Translations under genes and position numbers: made by a program
Shown: positions 9,335 through 19,177 of the stretch, piece by piece
Position numbering within the stretch: the first letter of the stretch is position 1
Layout: each line of letters starts with the position of its first letter
Assembly: GCF_000764495.1 (NCBI RefSeq)
Contig: NZ_JRLB01000096.1
Location: forward strand, 1-42,271
DNA: 42,271 nt
Direction of reading: 5' to 3'
Origin: Nitrincola sp. A-D6
GTDB lineage: Bacteria; Pseudomonadota; Gammaproteobacteria; Pseudomonadales; Balneatricaceae
Notes under the pieces: model-generated
Told to the model about the DNA's origin: nothing
Seen by the model: the letters and a program-made list of their open reading frames with translations, nothing else
Database searches by the model: none

Positions 9335-9827
9335 CCAGCGTTGGTTGTTATTGGGGTTGTTCAGCGTGCTGTCGGGCTGCAGTGCATTGGATGCCATGCG
9401 TATCATCGGTAGTCAGGAAGGTAAGTTTTTTGTCAGTGTTGAATTGATTGCTGATGCGCATCTTAATCCAAATAGTCTGAATCAATCTTTTCCTGTCGAG
9501 GTACAGGTGTTTCTTATGGAGCGCGAATCAGAATTTGTACGTGCCGATTATTTCGAATTTCATAATCATAGGGCCGCAAGCGTTTCGGATTTGGCAAAAA
9601 CTGTTGTTATTCGTCCGGGTGGCCGTGAAACAATTCTGTTCGAAATTGATGAGTATGTGCGTTTTGTCGGTGTCATTGCTGCGTTTCAGGATATAGATAA
9701 TGCCAATTGGCGTGATGTTATTCAGGTCGGAGACAACCGAGGATTTCTGGGTAAATACCTCAGCCTGAATAACCATGTTCAGTTACGTGTGAATCTAGAA
9801 GGTAAAGTGGTTACATTCGAAAATTAA
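9297..9827 (+). CDS. tssJ: T6SS outer-membrane lipoprotein TssJ
   Basis: TssJ is the outer-membrane lipoprotein of the T6SS membrane complex and binds the periplasmic end of TssM. The protein has a signal sequence ending in the lipobox LSGC (Cys at residue 28 from the ATG at 9297). A beta-sandwich-type domain of about 145 residues follows, with family-like segments NQSFPVEVQVFLME and VVIRPGGRETILFE. The total is 176 residues. The start at 9297 was preferred because the lipoprotein signal begins there and AAGGAG lies upstream; the frame also opens earlier (9255) and a later ATG at 9324 is possible. It overlaps the end of tagH by 38 bases and sits 14 bases before tssK. Confidence 0.9.
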   Translation: MKINLKSLIMTVSQRWLLLGLFSVLSGCSALDAMRIIGSQEGKFFVSVELIADAHLNPNSLNQSFPVEVQVFLMERESEFVRADYFEFHNHRAASVSDLAKTVVIRPGGRETILFEIDEYVRFVGVIAAFQDIDNANWRDVIQVGDNRGFLGKYLSLNNHVQLRVNLEGKVVTFEN

Positions 9828-9841
9828 AAGGAAGTATTTCG

Positions 9842-11170
9842 ATGAGTTGGCATAAAAAGGTTGCCTGGACTGAAGGCATGTTTATTCGTCCGCAGCATTT
9901 TCAGCAGCAGGACCGATATTTTGAAAAACTGATCAACCTGAAAACCACAGCGCTGAGCGGTTATGCCTGGGGAATTACCAGTCTCTCACTGGATGATGGC
10001 GCGTTAAAAATCGGCAAGGTGCTGGTTCGTGAGTGCAGCGGAATTTTTGAAGATGGCACTCCTTTTGATATGCCTGGTACGGATACCCTGCCGGATGCAC
10101 TGGATATCAGCGAGTTGCAGGACGGTGATCGGATTAATCTGTGCTTGCCGTTGTGGAAAAATGGCAGTGTTGATATGGATCGACTACAGAGAACGGCCAG
10201 TAATGCCCGCTTTCGGATCGAAACCCAGCAGTTTACCGATGTGGTGGCAGATACCAACAGTGCCGCTGATATAGAGGTTGCCCATAAGAAAATTCGGCTT
10301 CAGCCAGAACGTATTACGCATCAGCAGAATACCGTGATTCCGATTGCTCAGGTGCATTCTGTGGCAGGTAATGAGATTCGTCTGGACAGGCGGTTTATTC
10401 CACCCACGCTATTTGTTGTATCCGATCCGAACCTTCAGGGATATGTGCGGGAAATCACTGGGCTCTTGTCCCTGCGCAGTCAGTTGTACTCACAACGTAT
10501 CTTGAATGCTGGGACTGAAGCAGCTGCAGATATATCTGATTTGATGTTGCTGCAGATTGCTAATCGTTATAAGGCCTTGTTTGAGCATTATGGGCGTTTG
10601 GGCAGGCTTCATCCACTCGAAATCTATGAGCAAGGACTCAGTCTTGCGGCAGAGCTCGCCACCTTTACCTCAGACTCGCGTTCATTAATGGAACTGGTTG
10701 GCTATAACCATCAGGATCTCAAGGCCTGCTTTGATGAGCTGATGCTGGAGTTGAATCGCTCATTGAACACCCTGCTGGAGCAAAATGCTTACCGGATCGA
10801 GCTTGAGGTAAAAAGCTATGGCGTGCGTATTGGCATGATCCCGGGTGAGGAGTTGAGTGAGCGCTCTTATGTATTGGTTGTATCTTCGGACTTGCCCAAA
10901 GAAACACTCAGAAGCAAGTTTCCTACCCATCTGAAAATAGGGCCTGTAGAGCATATCACGCAACTGGTGAATCGACAGCTGCCCGGTATTCGTATTGAGC
11001 CGATGCCTGTAGCGCCGAGACAAATACCCTACTACGGTGGCGCAGTCTACTTTGAGCTTCAAGCACAAGGACGTCTATGGGAAGCCATTCGGACTAACCG
11101 GGCAATTGCACTACATATTGGGGAGCAGTTTCCCGAACTGAAAATGGATCTTTGGGCGATTAAACAGTAA
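9842..11170 (+). CDS. tssK: T6SS baseplate-membrane complex adaptor TssK
   Basis: TssK trimers connect the T6SS baseplate to the cytoplasmic domains of TssL and TssM. The 442-residue length and the opening (KVAWTEGMFIRPQHFQQQDR) are diagnostic of the family. Other typical stretches are RFIPP, LIPG-like SYGVRIGMIPG, and QLVNRQLPGIRIEPMPVAPR with PYYGGAVYFEL near the end. AAGGAAG precedes the ATG. It lies between tssJ and tssL, the standard J-K-L-M order, and reads without interruption. Confidence 0.97.
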   Translation: MSWHKKVAWTEGMFIRPQHFQQQDRYFEKLINLKTTALSGYAWGITSLSLDDGALKIGKVLVRECSGIFEDGTPFDMPGTDTLPDALDISELQDGDRINLCLPLWKNGSVDMDRLQRTASNARFRIETQQFTDVVADTNSAADIEVAHKKIRLQPERITHQQNTVIPIAQVHSVAGNEIRLDRRFIPPTLFVVSDPNLQGYVREITGLLSLRSQLYSQRILNAGTEAAADISDLMLLQIANRYKALFEHYGRLGRLHPLEIYEQGLSLAAELATFTSDSRSLMELVGYNHQDLKACFDELMLELNRSLNTLLEQNAYRIELEVKSYGVRIGMIPGEELSERSYVLVVSSDLPKETLRSKFPTHLKIGPVEHITQLVNRQLPGIRIEPMPVAPRQIPYYGGAVYFELQAQGRLWEAIRTNRAIALHIGEQFPELKMDLWAIKQ

Positions 11171-11184
11171 CACAGGAACGGTGT

Positions 11185-12482
11185 ATGGGTTTTAGTGGTG
11201 ATAGAACAGTCATGATACCTACCCCGGGTGGGAGAGGTCAGATTGACTATGAGCAGATTCAACCGGCGCGTACAGTTGGATCTATTATGGCAATAGAGGA
11301 AATTTCATCGCTGAGCAGCGGGCTGAACCTGCTCGAAAATGCCGCGTTTGAAATACTGGCGATGTTACCGTCGATTCGCAACTACGAGACCCAATTGAGC
11401 GCAGAAGCACTCAAAATGAAGCTCATCGAGTTGATTAAAATATTTGAGAAAAAAGCCTACGAAGCCAATGTAGACTCCAAGGATGTCGAGATTGCCCGCT
11501 ATCTACTCTGTGCCACGGCCGATGAGTTTGTGTTGAACACTCCGTTGGGTGCCAAGAACAACTGGAGTCGCCATAGCCTGCTAAGTTACTTTCATGCTGA
11601 GACCTGGGGGGGCGAAAATTTTTTCGTCATCTTGGGTAATCTTGAAAAGAGCCCAAGAAATAATATTGATTTGCTTGAGTTGATATATATCTGCCTGGCG
11701 CTGGGGTTTGAGGGTAAATTTGCAATTGAGCCTGACCGTGCAAGTAAATTACAAGAACTTAAAAATGGCTTGTTCCGCACCATCACTCAGATTCGTGGTG
11801 CGATTCCCAAGCCAGTTTCGATTCATTGGAAAGGCGAAGAAGTGGTTGCGGAGAAGATTCGCAATACATTGCCTTATGGGTCCTGGCAGTTTTCCTGCTC
11901 GCCATTATGTGCGTGGTGTATTTCTATCTGCTTATACGGGTAAACGATCAGTCGAGCTTCTCACTGCTGAATGCCTCGCGAACCTTAACAGAACAGCATG
12001 GTGATTTTCAGGTACAGGTTCCTGAAGTCGATGAATCGGTACTGGTACGAATCAATCGCTTGTTAGAACGTGAGGTCGAGCGGCGGCAGGTGAGCCTGAA
12101 TGATCGTCAGAACCAGATTCGCATCGTCATCAACACCGATCAGTTGTTTCGCTCAGGCAGTGCGGATGTAGAGCCGGATTATGCGACTCTGCTCAACCAT
12201 ATTGGTACTGCGCTGATGGATGTTGAAGGGCGAATTATCATTGAAGGGCATACCGACAGTATTCCAATCAATACACTTCGCTTTCCATCCAACTGGCATC
12301 TATCTCAGGCGCGTGCAGAGCAGGTCAAGGCATTGTTGGAACGCGCGGGGAATGAGCTGGGGCGCTATAGCATAGATGCTAAGGCCGATACTCATCCAGT
12401 AGCGGGCAATGATACACCAGCGGGTCGTGCCCAGAATCGTCGGGTAGAACTGGTGTTGTTACCAAATTCAGAATGGCGTTGA
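11185..12482 (+). CDS. tssL: T6SS inner-membrane protein TssL (DotU/IcmH) with OmpA-like tail (one frameshift)
   Basis: TssL is an inner-membrane part of the T6SS core complex. The first part holds the cytoplasmic DotU/IcmH-type domain (about residues 35-225; EISSLSSGLNLLENAAFEIL, YLLCATADEFVLNTP, SLLSYFHAETWGGE...F). The frame then breaks: one base is missing at about 11872-11875, and restoring it gives RNTLPLWVLAVFLLAIM, the single transmembrane helix. After it comes a periplasmic OmpA-like peptidoglycan-binding domain with IIIEGHTDSIPI and WHLSQARAEQVKALL (about residues 310-430). The repaired length is about 432 residues. This is the evolved form of TssL, which anchors the complex to the cell wall directly. 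Confidence 0.94.
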
Positions 12483-12498
12483 GGATAGGGAAATCAGC

Positions 12499-15400
12499 AT
12501 GAGGATATTTCTAGGGATTTTTCGGAATATAGGCGGGCTACTGGGCTTGCTTGCTCTGCTGATATTAGCGGCGATTATCTGGTTTGTGTTACCTGCTCTG
12601 TCAATTGGCAACAGTAACCCTTTCCAATCGGCGTTAGCACGCGGAAGTATGATTTTTACGATGTTTGCCGTGGCACTGGTCTATAAAGTCCGGACCTGGG
12701 TGCTGGCCAGAAAGCGTAACGATCAACTGGGTCAGGGGATGGCGAAAGCTCCCCTGATGGCCTGAACGATAAAGCCGATAACGCCAATGAAGCCGAGTTC
12801 AAAACCAAGTTTGAAGATGCAATCCGCTTACTTAAAAGGCAGAAAGGGCCGGGTGCCGGCGGAAATTATCTATACAACCTACCCTGGTATATGTTGATTG
12901 GTCCGCCCGGATCTGGAAAAACTACGGCTTTAATCAACTCAGGTCTGCATTTTCCGCTGCTGGATCAGTTCGGTGCATCGATACGGGGTGTAGGTGGTAC
13001 CAAAAACTGTGATTGGTGGTTTACCGATCAAGCCATTCTGGTGGATACCGCGGGTCGCTTCACTACTCAGGATAATCAACAGGCCAGAGACAAGCAGGAT
13101 TGGAATACCTTTTTGTCTCTGTTGGCAAAGTACCGCAAGCGTAAGCCAATTAATGGCATTGTTGTTGCCTATAGCATTGAAGATTTGGTGCGCAAAGACG
13201 AAGCCGATATTGTCTCGGATGCTTTGTTAATCAAAAAAAGGATATATGAGCTTTATGAGAAGTTAAAAATAGAGTTTCCAGTGTATTTGGTGTTTACCAA
13301 GTTGGACTTGCTACCTGGCTTTGAAGAGTTTTTCGGTCATCTGGATAGCGAAGGGCGAGAGCAGGTTTGGGGTACCACGTTCAAAATAGCAGACCAGCAG
13401 GATGATCCGGTCAGTCGTTATCTGGTGGAGCATAAGCTCCTGACTGAACGTTTGCAGCTCAAAGTGCTTGATGGACTTAAAAACGAAGCGGACCTGACCA
13501 AACGAGACAGTATCTACATGTTCCCGCGCATGATGGCATCTTTGCAGGATCGAATTAGTCTGCTCTTGGATACCAGTTTCAAGCCTACACGGTTTGAAAC
13601 CGATCTGATGTTGCGCGGCGTGTACTTCACCAGTGGCATACAAGATGGCACAGTTCTGGATAGAGTAATTAGTGGCCTGTCCGCCCATCTTGGGCGCACG
13701 CGTGGAGCAGGAGGGCGACAGGGTAAAAGCTATTTCATCAAAAATTTACTCAATGATGTGGTATTTAAGGAAGCGGGTCTGGCTGGTCATAATGCCCGAT
13801 TCGAAAAGATTCGTTCGATGCTCTATCTTGGCAGTTATGCGGCGTTACTGGCTGTCTGCATTGGCATAACTGCCTTTTGGTATCACAGCTTTACGCAAAA
13901 CACGCAGCAGCTGCAGCAGTTCAATCAAGCTATTGCTCAGGTGGAAGAACAGCGTCAAACGGTTCAGGAATCTGATCATGACATCAAACATGTCCTGCCC
14001 ATTCTGAATACATCACGAGATATTCCATTTGGTCATGGAAGCTGGAATGCTGAGCGTCCTGTTATGTCCGGTTTTGGTTTGAATCAGACAGGTAAAATGC
14101 ATGCAGAGTCTGTCAGATTATATGAACGCTCCCTGATCAATTTATTGCTACCAAGGTTGGTTTTCCACCTTGAAGAGCGGCTGTTGCGTCAGGAGGAAGG
14201 ACTGTTTGATGACTTGAAATTTTATCAGGTATTAGGTGGAGAAGTTGAAACAGATCAAGCGTTTGTTAGTTGGTATATTCAATCCCGTTTTCGCCACTAC
14301 GACAGTGCTTCCCGCGATACATTGGAGAGCCATGTAGAAAAATTAATCAGTATATTGCCTGCACATTATTACCCATCACTGAGTTCAGAGTTGGTTCAGC
14401 TGGCTCAGCGGCGCCTGCTGCAACAACCCGTATCCTTAAGGTTGCTGGAGCAGATTGAGTCGCATGCTGCCCATGATTCAGTCAGTCAAGGTTACCGTTT
14501 GCTGGATCTGGTAGGAAATAACGGTGTACTGATTTTTGCGGTAGAAGGCAAAAGCATTCAGGAAGTTCTGATTGGCGGGCTCTATACCGTGTTGGTGCGC
14601 AGCGCTATTTTGCACAGCAGTCGGGTTTTCTGGATAGATTGTTGGAAGAAGACGCCAGTATTTTAGGTTATGACCAGACGCTTGCAGAGCGTTACAAGGC
14701 TGAGCTTTTCAGACAGTATCTACAGAAATACCAGCAAGTCTGGCTGGATACCCTGCATGCCATTCAACTGGATAATATTAACGATGTACAGGCTAAAGCA
14801 CGTGCCATTGACTTGCTTACCGGTGAGTCCTCGCCCATCAAACAACTCCTTGGTCTTGTCAGAGCGAATACGGAGTTTTCAACCTTCTTTACCTCTGTAA
14901 GCGCAGCAGCTAACTCAGAGAATTATCAGCAGGGATCCGTTGCATTGGCCGTGCTCAACGACGACCTAATGGAACTGGTGTCGTTAGAAGTGCTACCAAT
15001 TTTTGCCCGGATTAACCTTTTTGCCACTTCTTCAGACGCTGAGGAGCCTGAACGACTTTCGGCACTATTTTCCCAGTTGGACGCGTTAAAAATATTTTTG
15101 CAGGGACTGCAGCACTCAGTAAATGCTGAACGTTCAGCCTGGATGCGAGCCAGCAGCCATCAGGGAATGGGAGAGGTCGTATCGCAATTGGAGATGGAAA
15201 TTGCCAATTTGCCCAAACCCCTGTCTACCTGGCTTGCTCAACTACTGGACTCAGCCAAAGCGGAAACCGGGTCGCAGGCACGTAGTTATATTCAAAACCA
15301 GTGGGCAAGTAATGTTGTACCTGCTTGTCGCGACATGATTGAAGGTCGCTATCCTTTTGCATCCGATGCTAATCGTGAAATCACCCTGAGGGATCTGGCG

Positions 15401-15978
15401 AGCTATTTTGCCAGCGGTGGCATAGTTGATGGGTATTTTGAGGACTATTTGTCTCCTTATGTGGACCGTTCCCGTTCACCCTGGCGTTGGCAGCAGGTGA
15501 CAGGCTTTGAGTCAGCTGGGGTGAACACCTTGCTTAGGCAAGTCGAGTTAAGTAATCGTATTCAAAATATGTTTTTTGGGCCGCGGGGGATACACCTTCT
15601 CTCAGTTTTGAATTGGTTCCCCGCGATGTCGATCCGGAAATACTGAAGATTACCCTGGTGATTGATAACGAGGAACTCAGTTATGCGCATGGCCCGAAGT
15701 TAGGCCGTCGTTTTGACTGGCCATCATCGAATTTGTCCACCCAGTCTTTTTCGCGTTTGGTTATTGAGATGGATCAGAACACTGAAGCCATTACTGAGCA
15801 GGGCGACTGGTCATTATTCAGGCTGTTTGACCAGGGGCGCATGACACGCATTGATAGTGAACGCTACCTCATCGAGTTTTCTACCCGTTCAGGTCATCGT
15901 TTTAATTTTGAACTGGTTGCAGGCAGTGTCTATAACCCGTTTGACGCTAATTTGTTCAAGTCCATCAGGTGCAATTAA
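12499..15978 (+). CDS. tssM: T6SS inner-membrane protein TssM (IcmF) (three frameshifts)
   Basis: TssM spans the inner membrane and periplasm and links TssL to TssJ. Two N-terminal membrane helices (about residues 8-60) are followed by a cytoplasmic GTPase-like domain with the Walker A motif IGPPGSGKTTALI (Lys about 141). A third helix is at about residue 440 (YLGSYAALLAVCIGITAFWY), and then a long periplasmic part begins. One base is missing at each of three sites: the G run 12735-12738, CC at 14587-14588 (repair gives GLYTRVGAQRYFAQQSGFLD), and the G run 15595-15599 (repair gives FFGPRGDTPSLSFELVP). The repaired protein is about 1160 residues, the normal size. The last base of the stop codon is the first base of the tagF ATG. 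Confidence 0.94.
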
Positions 15979-16601
15979 TGAACTTTAATATTGCAATCTA
16001 CGGAAAGCTACCTGCACATTCAGATTATGTGTTGTTGAATTTTCCTGCTGGAATAGAAACCGCTCTGCACCAATGGTCGGTGCAGGTGTTATCTGCAACA
16101 GAGCAGGAACTAGGGCGGGAACAATGGTTGCCAGCCTTTCTTAACGCCAATCCTTGCGGATGTGTATTGCAAACCCAATGCCCGGCTTCGGCGACATTTT
16201 ATGGCGTCATGATACCTAGTGTAGACAGAGTCGGGCGTTATTTTCCGCTGTTCAGTGGCGTGTTTATCGAGGGGCAGGTTGATCTATCAAGGCTGGATAA
16301 GTCGCTGCTTAACATGGTCGTGTTAGCGATACTTGATGAGCAGGTTGCGGCTCTGCATGGTCGTAAACAGGTGGACCAGCTCTACACAGCTTTGCTGGAG
16401 CGATCTGTTGTGGCAGAACTGGTTGCCGCATTGGAGCGGCTTTCATCTATTGTAGCTAATGAGATAGATAGGCCATCAAATATGGATGTAGTTTCATATA
16501 GCTGGTGGTGGGAAATAGATCACCCGGATCAGATGTATACAGCCACGGGTATGCCGCCCGTTGCCTATTATCAGTCGATTTTAACCAGGGAACCGGTATG
16601 A
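15978..16601 (+). CDS. tagF: T6SS-associated protein TagF (SciT/ImpM type)
   Basis: TagF proteins are cytoplasmic negative regulators of T6SS activity, shown in Pseudomonas and Agrobacterium to act post-translationally through the FHA pathway. This 207-residue protein has the family opening (IAIYGKLPAHSDYVLLNFP), the central YGVMIPSVDRVGRYFPL and a Trp-rich C-terminal segment (SYSWWWEID). The ATG at 15978 overlaps the tssM stop in a TAATG junction, so translation is probably coupled. A phosphatase gene follows by one base. In some bacteria tagF is fused to a PP2C phosphatase, and here the two are separate neighbours. Confidence 0.92.
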   Translation: MNFNIAIYGKLPAHSDYVLLNFPAGIETALHQWSVQVLSATEQELGREQWLPAFLNANPCGCVLQTQCPASATFYGVMIPSVDRVGRYFPLFSGVFIEGQVDLSRLDKSLLNMVVLAILDEQVAALHGRKQVDQLYTALLERSVVAELVAALERLSSIVANEIDRPSNMDVVSYSWWWEIDHPDQMYTATGMPPVAYYQSILTREPV

Positions 16602-16602
16602 C

Positions 16603-17397
16603 ATGAGTGATGAGCCATTATATTCGATAACCCGGCCAGGGCAGAGTGATACCGGCAAAAGCTGGATCAGTGTCGGTGAAAGTATTACCGGGCCGGTAAG
16701 ACAGAACAATGAAGACCGGATCTATGCCGATGACCTTCTGGGGTTGTGGTGTGTGGCGGATGGTATGGGCGGGCATCTTGAAGGTGGCGTGGCCAGCAGC
16801 TTGATTGCCCAGTCACTGGAAGATCTGCATCCAGAGCAGATGAGTTCAATCGATGCCTTTATTGGCAAGTTGATTGAGCTGTTGAAAAGCACCAATCAGA
16901 TCATCTATTCAATTTCGAATGAAATGTTCGAATCGAAACAAATTATTGGTTCCACTTTCGTCATTCTGGTGCTGCACCGGGACAAGGGGTATGTGCTTTG
17001 GGCCGGAGACAGCCGTTTGTATCGTATGCGGGATGTCTATTTTGAGCAGGTGACGATTGATCATACCCAGTATGAGGCACTCAAAAGTCAGCACCTGCTG
17101 GATGAAACTACTACCGAGGATGCCCAGAACCACCCAGCAAACCATATCCTTACCCGGGCAATGGGTGTCAGGGAAGAGCTGGAATTTGAAATGGTGGAAA
17201 TTGATGTACAGGAAGAGGATGTGTTTCTGTTGTGTTCTGATGGGCTTTATAACGTTATTGATCAGATGGAACTGGGAAAATCACTCTACTATGCCGATGA
17301 CTACGCGGCCGCCCTGAAAACCCTGATCAATTCAGCGGTGCTTCGGGGAACAACCGATAATGTCAGTGCAGTAATCGTGGGGATGGCAGATGTGTAG
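16603..17397 (+). CDS. pppA: PP2C-type protein phosphatase of the T6SS (PppA-like)
   Basis: This 264-residue protein is predicted to be a metal-dependent Ser/Thr phosphatase that removes phosphate from the FHA protein and turns the T6SS off. Visible PP2C motifs in order are RQNNEDRIY, CVADGMGGHLEGG (metal-binding Asp), LWAGDSRLYRMR, LTRAMG, FLLCSDGLYNVI and GTTDNVSAVIV. All expected metal-binding aspartates are present, so it should be active. It follows tagF by one base and overlaps the next gene by 8 bases. Its opposing kinase is encoded at 27784-29463, in the same operon. Confidence 0.94.
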   Translation: MSDEPLYSITRPGQSDTGKSWISVGESITGPVRQNNEDRIYADDLLGLWCVADGMGGHLEGGVASSLIAQSLEDLHPEQMSSIDAFIGKLIELLKSTNQIIYSISNEMFESKQIIGSTFVILVLHRDKGYVLWAGDSRLYRMRDVYFEQVTIDHTQYEALKSQHLLDETTTEDAQNHPANHILTRAMGVREELEFEMVEIDVQEEDVFLLCSDGLYNVIDQMELGKSLYYADDYAAALKTLINSAVLRGTTDNVSAVIVGMADV

Positions 17398-18400
17398 ATC
17401 AGTCGTACTATTGATAGGTTCGTTACTGGTGTTGGCTGGCTGTACAGCTGGAAATCAGAAACCCATACAGATTGATCCAGTTGATGCAGCCAGTGAATCG
17501 GAGTTGATGGATTTCTACAAGGGGTTACATCAAGTCGGCGTGCGCCTGTTAGCTGAAAATGCGGGAGAGGGTGGGCGTGCGAATTTACAGCGCTTCAATG
17601 CATTGTATTTCACAGGAAATGAGCAGCAAGCTCTGAAGTATCTACGTATGTCATTATTCGCCGACCCATTTAATTCGGACAGCAAGGCTGTTGCGGCTCA
17701 ACTGGAGTCAACGGATTTGTTTGGTTTACTCAGTGACCAGGTTGGCAGAGATGTTGGTCGTCGAATTACCTACGGTGTACAGGAATCACTGCCGGATGTG
17801 TCAGCACGAATTTATGGTAACGAACATTATGCCGTACTGTTACAGCGCTACAATGCACAGGTTAATGCTGATTATCTGAAGACACGGCAACTCTTTGCAC
17901 CTGACCTGAAGCAACTGCCAGTGCTGGATTACTATTACCAGCCCAGCACACCTGCACGACCCGTGGCTACACCGGCTGTGCGTGCTACAGCCACAGCCAC
18001 AGCTTCTGCATCACCCACCACCCCAATCGCAGAATCTCAGCCGGATGTTGTGCCTGATGCATCTTCTGATCAGGAGGTGGCTCCATTAATTGAGGAACCT
18101 GTAGAACCTCAGCCGCCGACACCACAAGAACTGTATCAGCAGGGGCATTCTGTCGCGGCTTATCGTTTACTCCGGAATCAAGCTGCTGCCAAGCGTGATC
18201 AACCCTTGTATGAGCGCTTGCGGGAGTCGTTGGTGGAAGCACCTTACCGCGAGGGTGTCAGCTATTTTCATGCTCAGGAGGTACGAGAAGCTATCGAAAA
18301 ATTTGAGCGGGTGTTGAGCATTGAACCGGAGCATCAACGTGCCCGGCAATATATGGACCGGGCAACGCGGCTTGATGCGCGTTTAAGTGATATCGATTAA
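17390..18400 (+). CDS. Lipoprotein with LysM-like and TPR-like regions, T6SS locus
   Basis: I do not recognise a named family. The 336-residue product has a lipoprotein signal ending LAGC (Cys about residue 18). A helical repeat-like region follows (YFTGNEQQALKYLRMSLFAD, about residues 62-80). The segment at about residues 126-185 (ESLPDVSARIYGNEHYAVLL, then RYN...) looks like a degenerate LysM peptidoglycan-binding motif. A Pro/Ala/Thr/Glu-rich linker covers about residues 185-245. The C-terminal part contains one clear TPR-like helix pair (EAIEKFERVLSIEPEHQRAR). It overlaps the phosphatase gene by 8 bases, so it belongs to the operon. I infer a membrane-anchored, possibly cell-wall-binding accessory of the secretion complex. 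Confidence 0.7.
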   Translation: MCRSVVLLIGSLLVLAGCTAGNQKPIQIDPVDAASESELMDFYKGLHQVGVRLLAENAGEGGRANLQRFNALYFTGNEQQALKYLRMSLFADPFNSDSKAVAAQLESTDLFGLLSDQVGRDVGRRITYGVQESLPDVSARIYGNEHYAVLLQRYNAQVNADYLKTRQLFAPDLKQLPVLDYYYQPSTPARPVATPAVRATATATASASPTTPIAESQPDVVPDASSDQEVAPLIEEPVEPQPPTPQELYQQGHSVAAYRLLRNQAAAKRDQPLYERLRESLVEAPYREGVSYFHAQEVREAIEKFERVLSIEPEHQRARQYMDRATRLDARLSDID

Positions 18401-18413
18401 AGAGTGGGATGAG

Positions 18414-19154
18414 ATGAATACAGCTGAATTGATTGCAAGCCGTCGAATGACCCGGAAACTCTCGGGTGTATTGCAGCAACGAATGGAATTGTATCTGTCC
18501 TGCCTGGCAGGCTCCTTTTCCCCAGTGAATGTGTTGGGGAAGTATATCAACGGACAGGGCAAAGCGAATGTCAGTAATGATGATCTGGCCTTCAATCTGA
18601 TACAGGAACGCTATAGCAGCCTTGCGGCGGAAGAGCCGTTTAACCTTAAAAAATCGCTGTCGGCTCCAGTTGATGTGTATTCACATAGCCCGGGTCTATA
18701 CAAATTCAGTTACGAGCGTGTGATTGAAGATGAAAATGCGGAACTGCAGGTATTTGATATCTTGTCTCCCAATCGCTGGATTCTTGGTTATACAGGCTTT
18801 GACTTACGTGATTTCAGAGATCAGGTGCAACAGCGCAAGGCGATAGAGGGAAACCGGTTGGAAGACTATCTGCTGCATTATCTACTGATGTGCCAGGTTA
18901 TGGAGTCAAATCCGAAGTTGAATACGCTGTTAAGTGATTTAAATATTCGCGTGGAAGAAGTGCGACTGGCGGGTCTGGGCAGTATGCCATTTGTCATGCT
19001 GACGGCTGAGATTGACAGCTTTCTGCCAGAGGATAGTGTACTTCTGGAAGTCAGCAGTGTGTCAGGTACTAATCAGTTTGAAGAGCTGATAGATATCGAT
19101 TCGATAAAGGAACAGCCCAGCAAGTTGCGCTTGCTGGTTGAGGCTCTTTTGTAA
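18414..19154 (+). CDS. Unknown protein of the T6SS operon
   Basis: This 246-residue protein matches no family that I can name. It has no signal peptide or membrane segment, so it is probably cytoplasmic. It is mixed alpha/beta in appearance. The N-terminal third is helical and basic (RRMTRKLSGVLQQRMELYL), and the middle holds FDILSPNRWILGYTGFDLRD. It ends with an acidic region and a Lys/Leu-rich tail. The ATG at 18414 is preferred because a GGGATGAG stretch lies just before it; the frame is open from 18387. Its place between the lipoprotein and tssA in a tightly packed operon suggests a T6SS role, perhaps in baseplate or sheath assembly. No function should be assumed. Confidence 0.75.
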   Translation: MNTAELIASRRMTRKLSGVLQQRMELYLSCLAGSFSPVNVLGKYINGQGKANVSNDDLAFNLIQERYSSLAAEEPFNLKKSLSAPVDVYSHSPGLYKFSYERVIEDENAELQVFDILSPNRWILGYTGFDLRDFRDQVQQRKAIEGNRLEDYLLHYLLMCQVMESNPKLNTLLSDLNIRVEEVRLAGLGSMPFVMLTAEIDSFLPEDSVLLEVSSVSGTNQFEELIDIDSIKEQPSKLRLLVEALL

Positions 19155-19177
19155 ACAGGTGAAATCAGGACAGCTAT

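Noticed and set aside
12499..15978. tssM as a true pseudogene or as several separate genes
   Set aside because: The three breaks are each fixed by one base and the resulting protein has normal length and all expected segments.
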